Positions 45,101-53,656 of a stretch of 64,000 nt of DNA are shown here, one piece after another. This DNA comes from Paracoccaceae bacterium. GTDB taxonomy: Bacteria; Pseudomonadota; Alphaproteobacteria; Rhodobacterales; Rhodobacteraceae. Both the position numbers and the translations under genes were made by a program. Position 1 is the stretch's first letter, and the number at the start of each line of letters is the position of its first letter. The notes under the pieces are model-generated. The model was not told where the DNA came from. It did not search any database and saw nothing but the letters and a program-made list of their open reading frames with translations. Where the stretch lies: the NCBI GenBank assembly GCA_958296035.1, contig OY282431.1, positions 124,001-188,000 on the forward strand, given 5' to 3'.

Positions 45101-48100
45101 GCGGCCGGATTCGCAGAGTGATCGCACGCGAGCATACCGGACTACTGGACAGGAAAACCAGAACCAGCATCGAACAGGGTTTCATGAAGAGCCAGCAAAG
45201 CGCATGGGATCCAAACCTGCTGTCCGCAACTCCCACTCTGGAGCTGGGGATTGATATCGGGGATCTGTCTACGGTCGCCCTGTGCTCTGTGCCGCCGAGT
45301 CCATCCAACTACATTCAGCGAATCGGACGAAGTGGACGAAGAGACGGCAACTCGTTGAATCTCGCTGTTGCAACCGGACGTCCGCACGACCTCTATTTCT
45401 GGGCAGACCCGCAGGACATGCTGCTTGGCACCGTGCGCCCACCCGGCGTGCACCTCAAGGCAACCGAAATCCTCAAGCGACAGCTGGCAGCCTTTTCTCT
45501 GGATCAATGGAATCAAAGCACCAACATTACGCTGACAACCTTGCCAAAGCTCGGCCCATGCCTTGATGCAATTGCAATGCAAAGCGAGGAGCAGTTTCCG
45601 TTGCCGTGGCTCACATACCTGAGAGCCAATTCAGACAAAATTGTTCAGAAGTTTGTGTCATTGTTTCCGGAACTTGAAGCGAATGGTGAAGACACTCGTG
45701 ACCGCCTGGCAGAATTCGCCTCTGGTCCCTGGAGCCAGTTGGAAAAGTGGATTTCACATGCGTTCACAGGCGCCCAAAGGGAACGGCAAGATCTGCGTGA
45801 TCGATTCAAGGAAGCTGGCTTGGCGCTTCGCAGACTCCGGCGGGCAGGTCTTGACCTGGAAGGTAACAAAAAGGCCGCAGAAGAGCTGACGGAGGAACGA
45901 AAAGCCCTTCGTTCTCAGGTCAACATGCTCGGAAAGAGGGACATCCTCGGTTTCCTGACGGATGTCGGTATATTACCCAACTACGCGTTTCCGGAAGCAG
46001 GCATTCATCTGAAATCAATCCTTCGTCGGCTTGGTCAGGCCAGCGACGGAAAACTGCGGGAACCAAAAATCTTCGGATATGTTCGTCCCGCGTCTGCCGG
46101 ACTGCGTGAACTCGCTCCGGGAGCATATTTCTATGCGGAAAAACACCGTGTCCGGATCGACGAACTGAACGTTAGCCGGGCCGATATAGAAACCTTCAGG
46201 TTTTGCCCGCGCTGTTCCTACATGACGGCGGAGAACGCAATCAGTTCACCAGTCGATGTCTGCCCTTCCTGCAATGACACCGGCTGGCAAGATCTTTCCC
46301 AGCGCAAGAAACTGATCAGGCTGCACAAGGCTGTTGCCAACGGGGATATCACAAAGTCTCGCATCGGTGACACCTCCGAGGGGAGAAGATCAACTTACTT
46401 CCGGTGCGAACTCATTCCACTGCATGGACCCGAGGCAATAGAATATGCATACAAGCTTGAGGATGCCGCCAGTCCATTCGGTTTTGAGTTCGTTGGGCGA
46501 TGCATGTTCAGGGAAGTCAATTTCGGCCGCCTTGATTATATGGGCGAACATTTCAGATTCGCCGACCATACAGTTTCGGCATCCCCCTTCAAGATATGCA
46601 CCGACTGTGGAAAAGCTCTGAATCTAGACGTTGAGGGCCAACAACAACAGCACAGTCCTTACTGTCCCTCGAGACGAGGCTCCAGGGCGAAAAGTTCAAG
46701 TGAACACATCGGACTATATCGAGAGTTTTCAACCGAAGCGGTGCGCATACTTTTGCCGGTCGGTTCCATTGGCGTGGAAGAAAAGTGCAATTCCTTTGTC
46801 GCCGGCCTGAATCTCGGACTGCGACTTCACTATGAAGGCAATGTCGACCACATAAAACACACAATCAGTGTTTCCTCGGTAAAAGAAGATAGCCGGAGAA
46901 TTCTGTACCTGTATGATGCTGTGCCGGGAGGAACCGGATACCTCAAACAGCTTCTGGCACAGCCAGACGAGTTGAGGCAAGTTTTCGAAAAGGCGTATTC
47001 GCACATGCAATCGTGCAAGTGCACAGAGGATTGGAACGCCGACGGGTGCTATAACTGCGTATATGCCTACGGAACATCATATCATCAGGCCTCCATATCC
47101 CGTCAGTGTGCGGCCGAGATGCTCGCAGAAATTCTGGAGAACTGGCACACTCTCCAACCCGCTGCAACAATAGATGACATACGCCGCAACGAGTTTCTCG
47201 AGAGCGAATTGGAGGTTCTTTTCATCGAACGACTCAAGAAAGATGCAGCGCGGCGTGGCGGTGTATTCCGCGAGATGCTGGTCAATGGTAAACCCGGATA
47301 CATCCTCCGCGTTGAGAAGGACTCACCGACATGGGAAATCGAGCCCCAGGTCAGACTACTTGACGGCGATGTTTCCGGAATACGCACCCAGGCCGATTTT
47401 CTGATACGGCCGCGGCGAGCTTCGAAGAGGAAAAAACCAATAGCCGTCTATGTTGACGGTTGGACGTTTCACAGAGTCAGCATAAGCAGTGATTTCTCCA
47501 AGCGCCTGACGCTGATACATCGGGGCGAACATCTGGTCTGGGCGTTGGGATATGATGACTTGGCAGCGGAAAACGTCGTGGCTGCCACCAATACAGGACA
47601 TCTCGGTTTGTTTAATGGCTGTAGCATTATGCCTGCACAACTCCAGCAGGTCTTCGGTGAGGAAAGTTTCCGCCGGGCAAAGCAGATTCTGGGAAAATCT
47701 TCAGTTGAGCAACTTTATGAACTGCTTGCCAGTCCCGACGACGACATCTGGAATCAGCTTCCAAACATGCTGTCATGGTCAGTTCTATTTTCGCAATGTG
47801 CCAAAAAGGAGGAGGGCGAGTTGTCAAGCTTGATGGAAGATATCAGTGGTGTTGATATTGAATCCTATCTGGAAGTTCGTGGTGAACACAAGCACTTTGC
47901 ACTTCTTGCCGACGGGGGCGTTGCATTGGTTGCCTCACTCCCGACTCCGCTGGCTTCGGACAGGTCACTGCCCACAATCCTGTACAATAACATGCGGCCC
48001 GACTCGCCGGAGGCAAAACAGGAGTGGCTCACAGCGTTGCATGCCCTGAACCTGATGCAGTTTTCGCCGTCCATCCTGGCTGTTACCAAGTCAGATCCGG

Positions 48101-48447
48101 AAGCAATCTACCTGCGGCTTGATGAACAGCGCGTTGAAGAAGTTGATGACGACTGGACCGAACTATTTGAGCTGATTGAAGACGATATGCGCACGGTCGT
48201 CGGGCGGTTGAGAGCGGCAGGCACAGATATTCCCGAGGTCGGGTACGAATTTGTAGCAGGCAGCCGCGTAACTGGTGAAGCGGAACTGGCTTGGCCAAAG
48301 CAGAAAGTAGCCGTCGTCCAGGAGGATCAGGTTGATGTTGCAAGACTGCCCGACTGGAAAGTGCTGGAGAGCGGACCGGTTATCGAAAATCCGGATATCC
48401 TGCTGCAGCAACTTGGCAACGAGCGGCAGGCGGGAGCACCGCAATGA
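42166..48447 (+). CDS. Giant DEAD/DEAH helicase with DUF1998 domain (DruE-like)
   Basis: The 2093-residue protein starts at GTG 42166. Residues 80-330 are a DEAD-type motor (ATGTGSGKTE near 96, IYPMNALATDQARRLA, LVVDELHTFDGAQGTDLA near 225). Helicase C motifs lie at 1020-1055 (SATPTLELGIDIGD, IQRIGRSGRRDG). Between and after are several Cys4 clusters. DUF1998 occupies about 1550-1650 (DAVPGGTGYL, DGCYNCVYAYG). The end (about 1740-1810) has FLIRPRR...KKPIAVYVDGWTFHR..., like a PD-(D/E)XK-type nuclease fold, possibly degenerate. Size and order recall DruE of Druantia and DrmA plus DrmB of DISARM joined. Its TGA overlaps the next ATG. Confidence 0.85.
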   Translation: MFPSILARQIKYGLADYFRQSFASSSSRFSTSVEDFLRHRRNLFKGPYLTLEMPYRLGESAGEFFPDIPLGFQPYRHQELAFRRVAGKQPGSTIIATGTGSGKTECFTWPILDNLIRNRSAAGIKAILIYPMNALATDQARRLASIIWKTPKLKGRTRVGLYVYAEPPDPTTTMSDTEVITSRAEMQRSPPDILITNYKMLDYLLVRPRDKPLFADNGPETLRFLVVDELHTFDGAQGTDLACLIRRLKARLDCPGGHLRCVGTSATIGDENSKGIRDYASQVFGEHFDEDAVITEDRVAVSEYLYEKEVALSTLPEPASLETLFQGVISPSSLIAALYELWFDEQPDQDVASAKWRCDLATQLEKHVFFQDLLRRDLGQPTSYFEICRRLRQIAHLRHYQDHELELFVDAMAVLISHARSNPENSDGAAQAHTRPFLNLRVQLWIREMRRMVASVSDKPELIHHDDLNSGDVSHLPIVHCKECGETGWIGVKKVGDNAISTTLGDIYREFFQGNSRSLKYLLSPKPDVSTSEFAEYVSICTNCLEYSPAKHSSGCSCKDKKVLDAHLYSPQTYMDGDVSVSMDCPICGNGDGMQILGARSTTLLGVAQSILFASDLNNDPKLLAFSDSVQDAALRAGFFEARSFSSVFRASLRKFVAGRQNVMSLEELLEEFPESLRKDGDAPFVATFIPQDLQWRREFEGLLETGRLDREDGLLRDLGHRLEFEAFAELTFRSQYTHALETLGLLCVHPDISVIERVAADLEETARDRLGDTFARFSKRAWFSFALVVVERMRLRGAVITDRMRGFLKQKANWYGFRQANRLIYTYPKLSPRAPKPSFPSSRKQSGFDYVYARSTVTNWYAGWADKFFLKEDGFAPSSYADVYELVFELLQRHGLVEKETVGVRPQFVAWGLRPNKLIVCGQVQQMRCDRCHYKRLVPEDYAESWSTIPCARQSCEGVLRLSAAECRGQYSDAVYRGGRIRRVIAREHTGLLDRKTRTSIEQGFMKSQQSAWDPNLLSATPTLELGIDIGDLSTVALCSVPPSPSNYIQRIGRSGRRDGNSLNLAVATGRPHDLYFWADPQDMLLGTVRPPGVHLKATEILKRQLAAFSLDQWNQSTNITLTTLPKLGPCLDAIAMQSEEQFPLPWLTYLRANSDKIVQKFVSLFPELEANGEDTRDRLAEFASGPWSQLEKWISHAFTGAQRERQDLRDRFKEAGLALRRLRRAGLDLEGNKKAAEELTEERKALRSQVNMLGKRDILGFLTDVGILPNYAFPEAGIHLKSILRRLGQASDGKLREPKIFGYVRPASAGLRELAPGAYFYAEKHRVRIDELNVSRADIETFRFCPRCSYMTAENAISSPVDVCPSCNDTGWQDLSQRKKLIRLHKAVANGDITKSRIGDTSEGRRSTYFRCELIPLHGPEAIEYAYKLEDAASPFGFEFVGRCMFREVNFGRLDYMGEHFRFADHTVSASPFKICTDCGKALNLDVEGQQQQHSPYCPSRRGSRAKSSSEHIGLYREFSTEAVRILLPVGSIGVEEKCNSFVAGLNLGLRLHYEGNVDHIKHTISVSSVKEDSRRILYLYDAVPGGTGYLKQLLAQPDELRQVFEKAYSHMQSCKCTEDWNADGCYNCVYAYGTSYHQASISRQCAAEMLAEILENWHTLQPAATIDDIRRNEFLESELEVLFIERLKKDAARRGGVFREMLVNGKPGYILRVEKDSPTWEIEPQVRLLDGDVSGIRTQADFLIRPRRASKRKKPIAVYVDGWTFHRVSISSDFSKRLTLIHRGEHLVWALGYDDLAAENVVAATNTGHLGLFNGCSIMPAQLQQVFGEESFRRAKQILGKSSVEQLYELLASPDDDIWNQLPNMLSWSVLFSQCAKKEEGELSSLMEDISGVDIESYLEVRGEHKHFALLADGGVALVASLPTPLASDRSLPTILYNNMRPDSPEAKQEWLTALHALNLMQFSPSILAVTKSDPEAIYLRLDEQRVEEVDDDWTELFELIEDDMRTVVGRLRAAGTDIPEVGYEFVAGSRVTGEAELAWPKQKVAVVQEDQVDVARLPDWKVLESGPVIENPDILLQQLGNERQAGAPQ

Positions 48448-50618
48448 ATGTATCGACCCCAACAGTTGCGATAAGTGCCGACATTTTTGACTGTCTGGCA
48501 AGGCTTTCCAGCAATGCTTCTGCACGCGCAAGCAGCTTCATCCAAAAATTCAAATCCAACCCCCGGTCGGCCAAGGTAAACTTGAAGCCCATCAGGAATG
48601 CAGCTGACAGTCGTTTTCGCAGTGTTCGGATCGACCGGAATTTACGCGGCATCCTTCTTCAGCTGTCAAGAGGAAACCTCTTCATCCTGTTGTGGATCGA
48701 CAATCATGACAAGGCCTATGCCTGGGCAACAAAACGCCGAGCGACGGTAAATGCCGAGACGGGTGCAATCCAGGTGTTTTCGGTGACCGAACTTACAAGA
48801 TCGCCTTCGGAAGGTGCGCCGGAAGGCTCCGACTCCGGCAGCTTGTTCAGTGATTTGTCGGAAAGCAAGATGCGAAGGTTAGGCGTACCAGATGAACAGA
48901 TCCCGTGGGTCAGATCGCTAAACTCATATGAAGAACTGAACGAACATCCGGATCGTCTTCCACCTGACGCGCTCGACAGCCTGAAATTGAAGGCAATGGG
49001 CCTCAAGTATCCTGACATTGTCAATGAATTGGAAAGCTCGCAGATCGACAAGCCGTTCAAGCCGGACGACTTTCGAGAAGCACTCGAAACCACCGGCAGC
49101 AAGCGCAATTACTGGGTAGTCGACGACGACACGGAGCTCCAGCGCATGCTGGATTCGCCACTCGAGAAGTGGCGAGTCTTTCTTCACCCTGCGCAGCGAA
49201 AACTTGTTGAGCGAAACTGGAACGGTCCGGTCCGGGTGCTCGGTGGTCCCGGCACGGGAAAGACTGTTGTGGCCATGCACAGGGCGCGATGGTTGGCCAG
49301 GAATTGGTTGCAACACGACAATGAACGGATCCTGTTTACCACCTATACAACCAACCTGGTTGAGGACATAAAAAATAATCTCAGATCACTTTGCGACACC
49401 TCGGTTCTAAAAAGAATCGAGGTGACCAATGTCGATCGCTGGGTACGCAGGTATCTTTACTTGAAGGGCGACAGGCGAGAGATCGTATTTCCTGGAAGCA
49501 AGAGCAAGTTTCTTGATGTCTACTGGCGCGAAGCGATGCAGGAACTTGGCACAAGCGAATTCGACCTCAGATTCTTGCGTAGCGAGTGGCGGAACGTTGT
49601 CCAGGCGAATGCCATCACGACTTGGGACGAATACCGGACTGTATCCAGGACAGGACGCGGTACTCCGTTAAACCGACTAAAGCGAAGGTCAATCTGGCGC
49701 GCATTTGAAGCTTACAGGACAATACTCGACGAACACGGTCAGATAGAGCCCGATGATGCCTATAGGCAGGCTGGAGAGTTACTAGAGAAAGAAAGTTCCG
49801 CACGTCGCAAATACCGGAGCGTGGTCGTTGACGAAGCACAGGATATGGGAATGGCAGCATTCGGGATGCTACGCAAAATCGTACCAGAGCGGCGCGATGA
49901 AGGTGACACCAACAGTATGTTCATTGTCGGAGATACCCATCAACGCATCTACGGCAGCCAGGTTGTTCTCAGCCGATGTGGCATAAATATCATGGGGCGC
50001 GGGCGAAAGCTCAGGGTCAACTATCGCACATCCGAAGAAATCAGAAACTGGGGAGTCAAGATTGTCAAAGGGCTCAAGATTGATGATCTGGATGGCGCGT
50101 CCGATAACAACAAGGGTTACCATAGTCTTTACCACGGACCTCCTCCAGAAGTCGCAGGTGCTCCCGACAGGGAAAAAGAAGTACAAACCGTCGTGGACTG
50201 GATTGATCGCCTCGAAAGGGAGTTGCCGGACCCGGTCAAAAACGGCTCGATCTGCTTGATCGCTCGAACAAAGAGAGAGTTGGAACCGTTCAGGCAGGAG
50301 TTGCAGGGCTGGGATATTGACGTCCTGAATATCGAGCGCAATCAAGCGGATGATGGACGGAGCCCAGGGGTTCGACTTGCAACAATGCACCGGGCGAAGG
50401 GTCTCGAATACCTGGCAGTGGCAATTGTCGCGGTGAACAAAGGCATCGTACCACTCCAGGTCGCACTTGACCAGGCACCCGACGAAGCGGCCAGAGAGGA
50501 TATCAAGGACAATGAACGGCGACTTCTTTTTGTGGCGGCCACAAGAGCCAAGAAGAAGTTGCTCGTGACCTGCTCGGGACAATCTTCCGAATTGCTTGAA
50601 CATCTGATTGAATGCTGA
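48444..50618 (+). CDS. SF1 (UvrD-like) helicase with RelE-like N-terminal domain
   Basis: In this 724-residue protein, residues 10-105 look like the RelE/YafQ toxin fold (SFIQKFKSNP, FRSVRIDRNLRGILLQL, LLWIDNHDKAYAWATKR). After a linker comes an SF1 motor: VLGGPGTGKTVVAMHRA (about 266), VVVDEAQDMG (about 461), FIVGDTHQRIYG, LRVNYRTSEEIRNW, LATMHRAKGLEYLAVAIV and RRLLFVAATRAKKKLLV. Start ATG 48444 overlaps the giant helicase stop (ATGA). It ends the four-gene operon. Whether the RelE-like part is an active nuclease, or only a fold, is unknown. Confidence 0.85.
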   Translation: MNVSTPTVAISADIFDCLARLSSNASARASSFIQKFKSNPRSAKVNLKPIRNAADSRFRSVRIDRNLRGILLQLSRGNLFILLWIDNHDKAYAWATKRRATVNAETGAIQVFSVTELTRSPSEGAPEGSDSGSLFSDLSESKMRRLGVPDEQIPWVRSLNSYEELNEHPDRLPPDALDSLKLKAMGLKYPDIVNELESSQIDKPFKPDDFREALETTGSKRNYWVVDDDTELQRMLDSPLEKWRVFLHPAQRKLVERNWNGPVRVLGGPGTGKTVVAMHRARWLARNWLQHDNERILFTTYTTNLVEDIKNNLRSLCDTSVLKRIEVTNVDRWVRRYLYLKGDRREIVFPGSKSKFLDVYWREAMQELGTSEFDLRFLRSEWRNVVQANAITTWDEYRTVSRTGRGTPLNRLKRRSIWRAFEAYRTILDEHGQIEPDDAYRQAGELLEKESSARRKYRSVVVDEAQDMGMAAFGMLRKIVPERRDEGDTNSMFIVGDTHQRIYGSQVVLSRCGINIMGRGRKLRVNYRTSEEIRNWGVKIVKGLKIDDLDGASDNNKGYHSLYHGPPPEVAGAPDREKEVQTVVDWIDRLERELPDPVKNGSICLIARTKRELEPFRQELQGWDIDVLNIERNQADDGRSPGVRLATMHRAKGLEYLAVAIVAVNKGIVPLQVALDQAPDEAAREDIKDNERRLLFVAATRAKKKLLVTCSGQSSELLEHLIEC

Positions 50619-50803
50619 ACAGACGAGAGCATCTGAAGCCGGAAAAAGCGCACGAGATGCTCTCAATCACCGCTTTGCTTCCTGCAAGACCAGGCAGAGG
50701 AGTGCTTCGCCATTGCCGGTGCAATCCCGAAGCGACTGCTACAACACAAGGATAGCAAAGCCTGCTGTGGCACAAGACCCTTAGTGTGATATCTACAATT
50801 TGT

Positions 50804-51139
50804 ATGGAGGATGCTGACGACCTACGGATCTACATTCTCAAGACGAGCCGATGCTTCGTCTCTATGCCAATTCAGGCCAATGTCCCAATTCCTCAAACCC
50901 CAGCAGACTTTCACCTGGATTCACTAATGGAACTCTACGAATCAGCAGAAGACTTCGATGATCCGATCGGAGGCGACGAGAAAGTCATACTCCGTTTCCT
51001 TGCCCTTTCCACGATGAATCCAGTTATGAACAGGCGAAGAACGGCTTTCCAAATAGTCTCATGCAAGAGCGTCGGGACCCTGCAGACGAATTATGCAAGA
51101 GGTTTGGCGATAAGTATGAGACTACGAAAATGTGGGTAG
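50804..51139 (+). CDS. Small ORF of unknown function, possibly frameshifted
   Basis: About 110 codons begin MEDADDLRIYILKTSRCFVS. From about 50985 the composition in this frame worsens, while another plus frame becomes sensible (PFPCPFHDESSYEQAKNGF ... MWVVSFLGRHSLVTG) and runs to a TAG near 51207. One indel would join both into a protein of about 135 residues. No family recognised. It lies 185 bp after the SF1 helicase on the same strand. Confidence 0.35.
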   Translation: MEDADDLRIYILKTSRCFVSMPIQANVPIPQTPADFHLDSLMELYESAEDFDDPIGGDEKVILRFLALSTMNPVMNRRRTAFQIVSCKSVGTLQTNYARGLAISMRLRKCG

Positions 51140-51397
51140 TCAGCTTTCTTGGACGCCACAGCCTTGTGACCGGAACGAAATCTGCGTGTTTCAGTTGTGG
51201 ATAGTGTGTTGGTCGACTTGGTGCACAGACTCAACAAGGGTGAGATAACGGACCCCGGGTCGCTGGAGGGAGCACATCAAATCGGTTGAACCTGAACCCA
51301 TCTCAATGATCGTAATGGAGGTCGCAGCTAGCTTCGTCGATCGTGTGCACCGGTTTATACTGCCAGAAGCTACGACACGAATTGACCATGACTGGAA

Positions 51398-52375
51398 TTG
51401 ACACCTAAAAGCTTCATCCACTCGTGCCGTTCCTGTTCGAGATGGCGAACGTGTTTTCAAGGCTGCCAGGAAAACCTTGATCCAGTGCTGCAAGCGATCA
51501 ACGGTTATCGAGAATTGGAGATTGACCAACACGGCAGGCCTGTGCCGCCTGACCATGTTGCACGCAGGGTTTCAGAATTTCCGGTGAGTGCTATCGTTGG
51601 TCAATTTGGTACTTGCCTGTCTGTCACGACGAACCTCGGCCTCGCCGGCGTGCATTCGTTTCGTTTGCTGAGTTTTCTGACTCAGAACAAGGATGCCCTT
51701 CCGGCAAGCACTTGCACGCCTCACCTTGCAAAGTTGATTGATGCGCTCCCATCCGCTTCCCGGAAGGCTCTGTGCGACATTTACAACCAGGCAAATTCTC
51801 ACGACCTCGAGATGGAAATCAGCACTGACAAGGTGCCAGAGAGGAACGGAAACAACTCCTGGCCCGGTGGAGAACGGGATTTCCGCTCAACCCATGCCTA
51901 TTGGCAGTTGATGGCAATGATGCATGAAAGTCACCTCTCTCTTTTTGGCGTTGGAAACGCGTCCACCATACGCATTATTGTTCCGTTAGGATCCCTGCTT
52001 GGCCTAGACCAAATAATTGCAGACCAGATCGCACCCAGACTTGATGGCACTTACGTGACCATAGCCCAACGAATGGCGAACCATGCCAAGGGTCCTTTAC
52101 TTAAGTGGAATAGAGGCATGATTAATGTGTCACTACCGAAACGGCTGGGACGTACCCTAGAAGCCAACTGGAAGCCGGGCGTCACTTCGGTCGTTCGTAT
52201 CAGAGAAACAGGAGCAGAAGCATGGAGTCCTGGATTCGAAACGCCATTCAATATGTGCTCGTTTGTAGGTCTTAAGCCTAGTACAAAATACGACCTGCGA
52301 TTGACTCACAAGAACGATGTCGGTGAAAGCGAGCCAACGGTGACCACAGTCGAGACAACCCCAAGCGAATTATAG
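51398..52375 (+). CDS. Unknown protein with C-terminal fibronectin-III-like domain
   Basis: The 325-residue protein starts at TTG 51398 (uncertain; upstream sequence contains stops). The first 230 residues match no family I know: Cys-containing start (SCRSCSRWRTC), a central part with TNLGLAGVHSFRLLSFLTQN. The last 75 residues (TSVVRIRETGAEAWSPGFE, FVGLKPSTKYDLRLTHKNDV) fit a fibronectin type III domain. It is followed 10 bp later by the next ORF, so the two are likely one operon. Position suggests an accessory part of the island. Confidence 0.6.
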   Translation: MTPKSFIHSCRSCSRWRTCFQGCQENLDPVLQAINGYRELEIDQHGRPVPPDHVARRVSEFPVSAIVGQFGTCLSVTTNLGLAGVHSFRLLSFLTQNKDALPASTCTPHLAKLIDALPSASRKALCDIYNQANSHDLEMEISTDKVPERNGNNSWPGGERDFRSTHAYWQLMAMMHESHLSLFGVGNASTIRIIVPLGSLLGLDQIIADQIAPRLDGTYVTIAQRMANHAKGPLLKWNRGMINVSLPKRLGRTLEANWKPGVTSVVRIRETGAEAWSPGFETPFNMCSFVGLKPSTKYDLRLTHKNDVGESEPTVTTVETTPSEL

Positions 52376-52385
52376 GAAGTTACCA

Positions 52386-52970
52386 TTGTTCACTGCACCT
52401 TCCACACAGTCTTTACCACCCGGTGTCGAGGAAGTGGTGATTTCGAATAGGTGTTCTGATTACTTTACGGTAACCCTATCCGATCTGGTGCCAGTCCAGC
52501 CAACCGTCCAATATTATCAGAATAGGCAACCCAGGGCTTCTCTAGGAGACGGTTGGCGGCATGGTCCGCGAACATTGCATGTGCGTTACACCAGCGGGTC
52601 GGCCCCTTGGGCTAAAGGCTTGATAACTGACCGGTTTCCGGACTGGTACTTTGATTTGCAGGACCGAATCAAGACTCTGAGCAGACATTCAGATGGCTGG
52701 AAAGGTCCAGGAAGCCATGCTCCAGAAGAAAACGCTAAGCACTTTGCGCTTAAAATGCTTTCGAAGTTGGCGCAGGAGAACATCCCACGGCGGCCATCGA
52801 TAGGATTGGATTTTGAAGGCACATTTTCGTTCGTATGGCTTGACGAAGACGTGAGTGCAGACCTGACAGTCTATGGTGACAAGCGATTGCCAACAGCTTT
52901 TCGCCGCGCTGACTTGAAAGGATGCGACAGGTTTGTAAGCGTCTCACGTACAGACCAGCTTCAGCCGTAG
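52386..52970 (+). CDS. Conserved hypothetical protein with GWKGPGS motif
   Basis: The 194-residue protein starts at TTG 52386, with AGGAAG six bases upstream. The second half (SDGWKGPGSHAPEENAKHF, PSIGLDFEGTFSFVWL) resembles a widespread uncharacterised family with a GWDGYGA-like motif, then an alternating hydrophobic C-terminus. Members often sit near mobile elements, usually with a second small gene, as here. Function unknown. Confidence 0.6.
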   Translation: MFTAPSTQSLPPGVEEVVISNRCSDYFTVTLSDLVPVQPTVQYYQNRQPRASLGDGWRHGPRTLHVRYTSGSAPWAKGLITDRFPDWYFDLQDRIKTLSRHSDGWKGPGSHAPEENAKHFALKMLSKLAQENIPRRPSIGLDFEGTFSFVWLDEDVSADLTVYGDKRLPTAFRRADLKGCDRFVSVSRTDQLQP

Positions 52971-52982
52971 GCCGAAATTGAA

Positions 52983-53207
52983 ATGTCAAGGCTGCAGGCA
53001 GAGCGGGCAAGTGGCGAAGACGTTGAGCGGGAAGATGCGTGGTCGATCTTGTTCGACCTTGGCCAACTTCGCGCTGCGAGGGACGACAAAGGCCGTTCAA
53101 TGTTTGCAGTAACCCCAGAGCCAATGACTGAAGAGAATCCAGCACATTGTGGTAGTCGAAACATCAGCGAAAGAGCTAACAGTGGGCATGTCACCGCGTC
53201 GCCTTAA
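52983..53207 (+). CDS. Small conserved hypothetical protein (74 aa)
   Basis: It starts 12 bp after the preceding gene. The sequence is hydrophilic and ends in a segment with Pro-Ala-His-Cys (EENPAHCGSRNISERANSGH), resembling small proteins that follow the GWDGYG-type gene in other genomes. The pair could be a two-component unit such as toxin and antitoxin, but that is not established. Confidence 0.5.
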   Translation: MSRLQAERASGEDVEREDAWSILFDLGQLRAARDDKGRSMFAVTPEPMTEENPAHCGSRNISERANSGHVTASP

Positions 53208-53656
53208 TCGTTTTTTGCAGGATTTGGGCTACACGCACTAATGTAACCGTGAGGGGTCGTTATGGCCGTTTCAGCCCCTCTGTCTGAGTTGCACGCACAG
53301 TCACAATCCCCCATTCGTGGTTACTGAGTTGTGTTCTCCAAAAGATCTGGGCTGCTCATTGTCCATGTTGAGGCTAGTCTGTTCGATTCAGACATGGGGA
53401 CAGAAAAATCAAGGCGTAGCAAGCATGAAATCCGGCCGGGATACGGGTATCCGGTGAAGAGTGTCTTCAAAGCGCAGAAAGGTTTGCCAGAACGCTACCC
53501 TCGCTCTTTGCGCTGGAAACCGGTGCTGTGAGCGATTTACCGGAATTCAGGCCCCCGCAACGAATGATGGGCTATGCTGATTCCCAGCAATCTGATATCA
53601 GGGCAAGTTGGTAAATTCTGCCTGCTGTGAGACGATAAAGTCAGGGAAACAACACC
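53208..53656. other. Gap before the GmrSD-type gene
   Basis: No convincing gene is seen. The 66-codon frame at 53331-53531 has no ribosome site or recognisable sequence. Confidence 0.4.

Noticed and set aside
49869-50666. A 265-codon minus frame over the end of the SF1 helicase
   Set aside because: Antisense to helicase motifs that are all intact.
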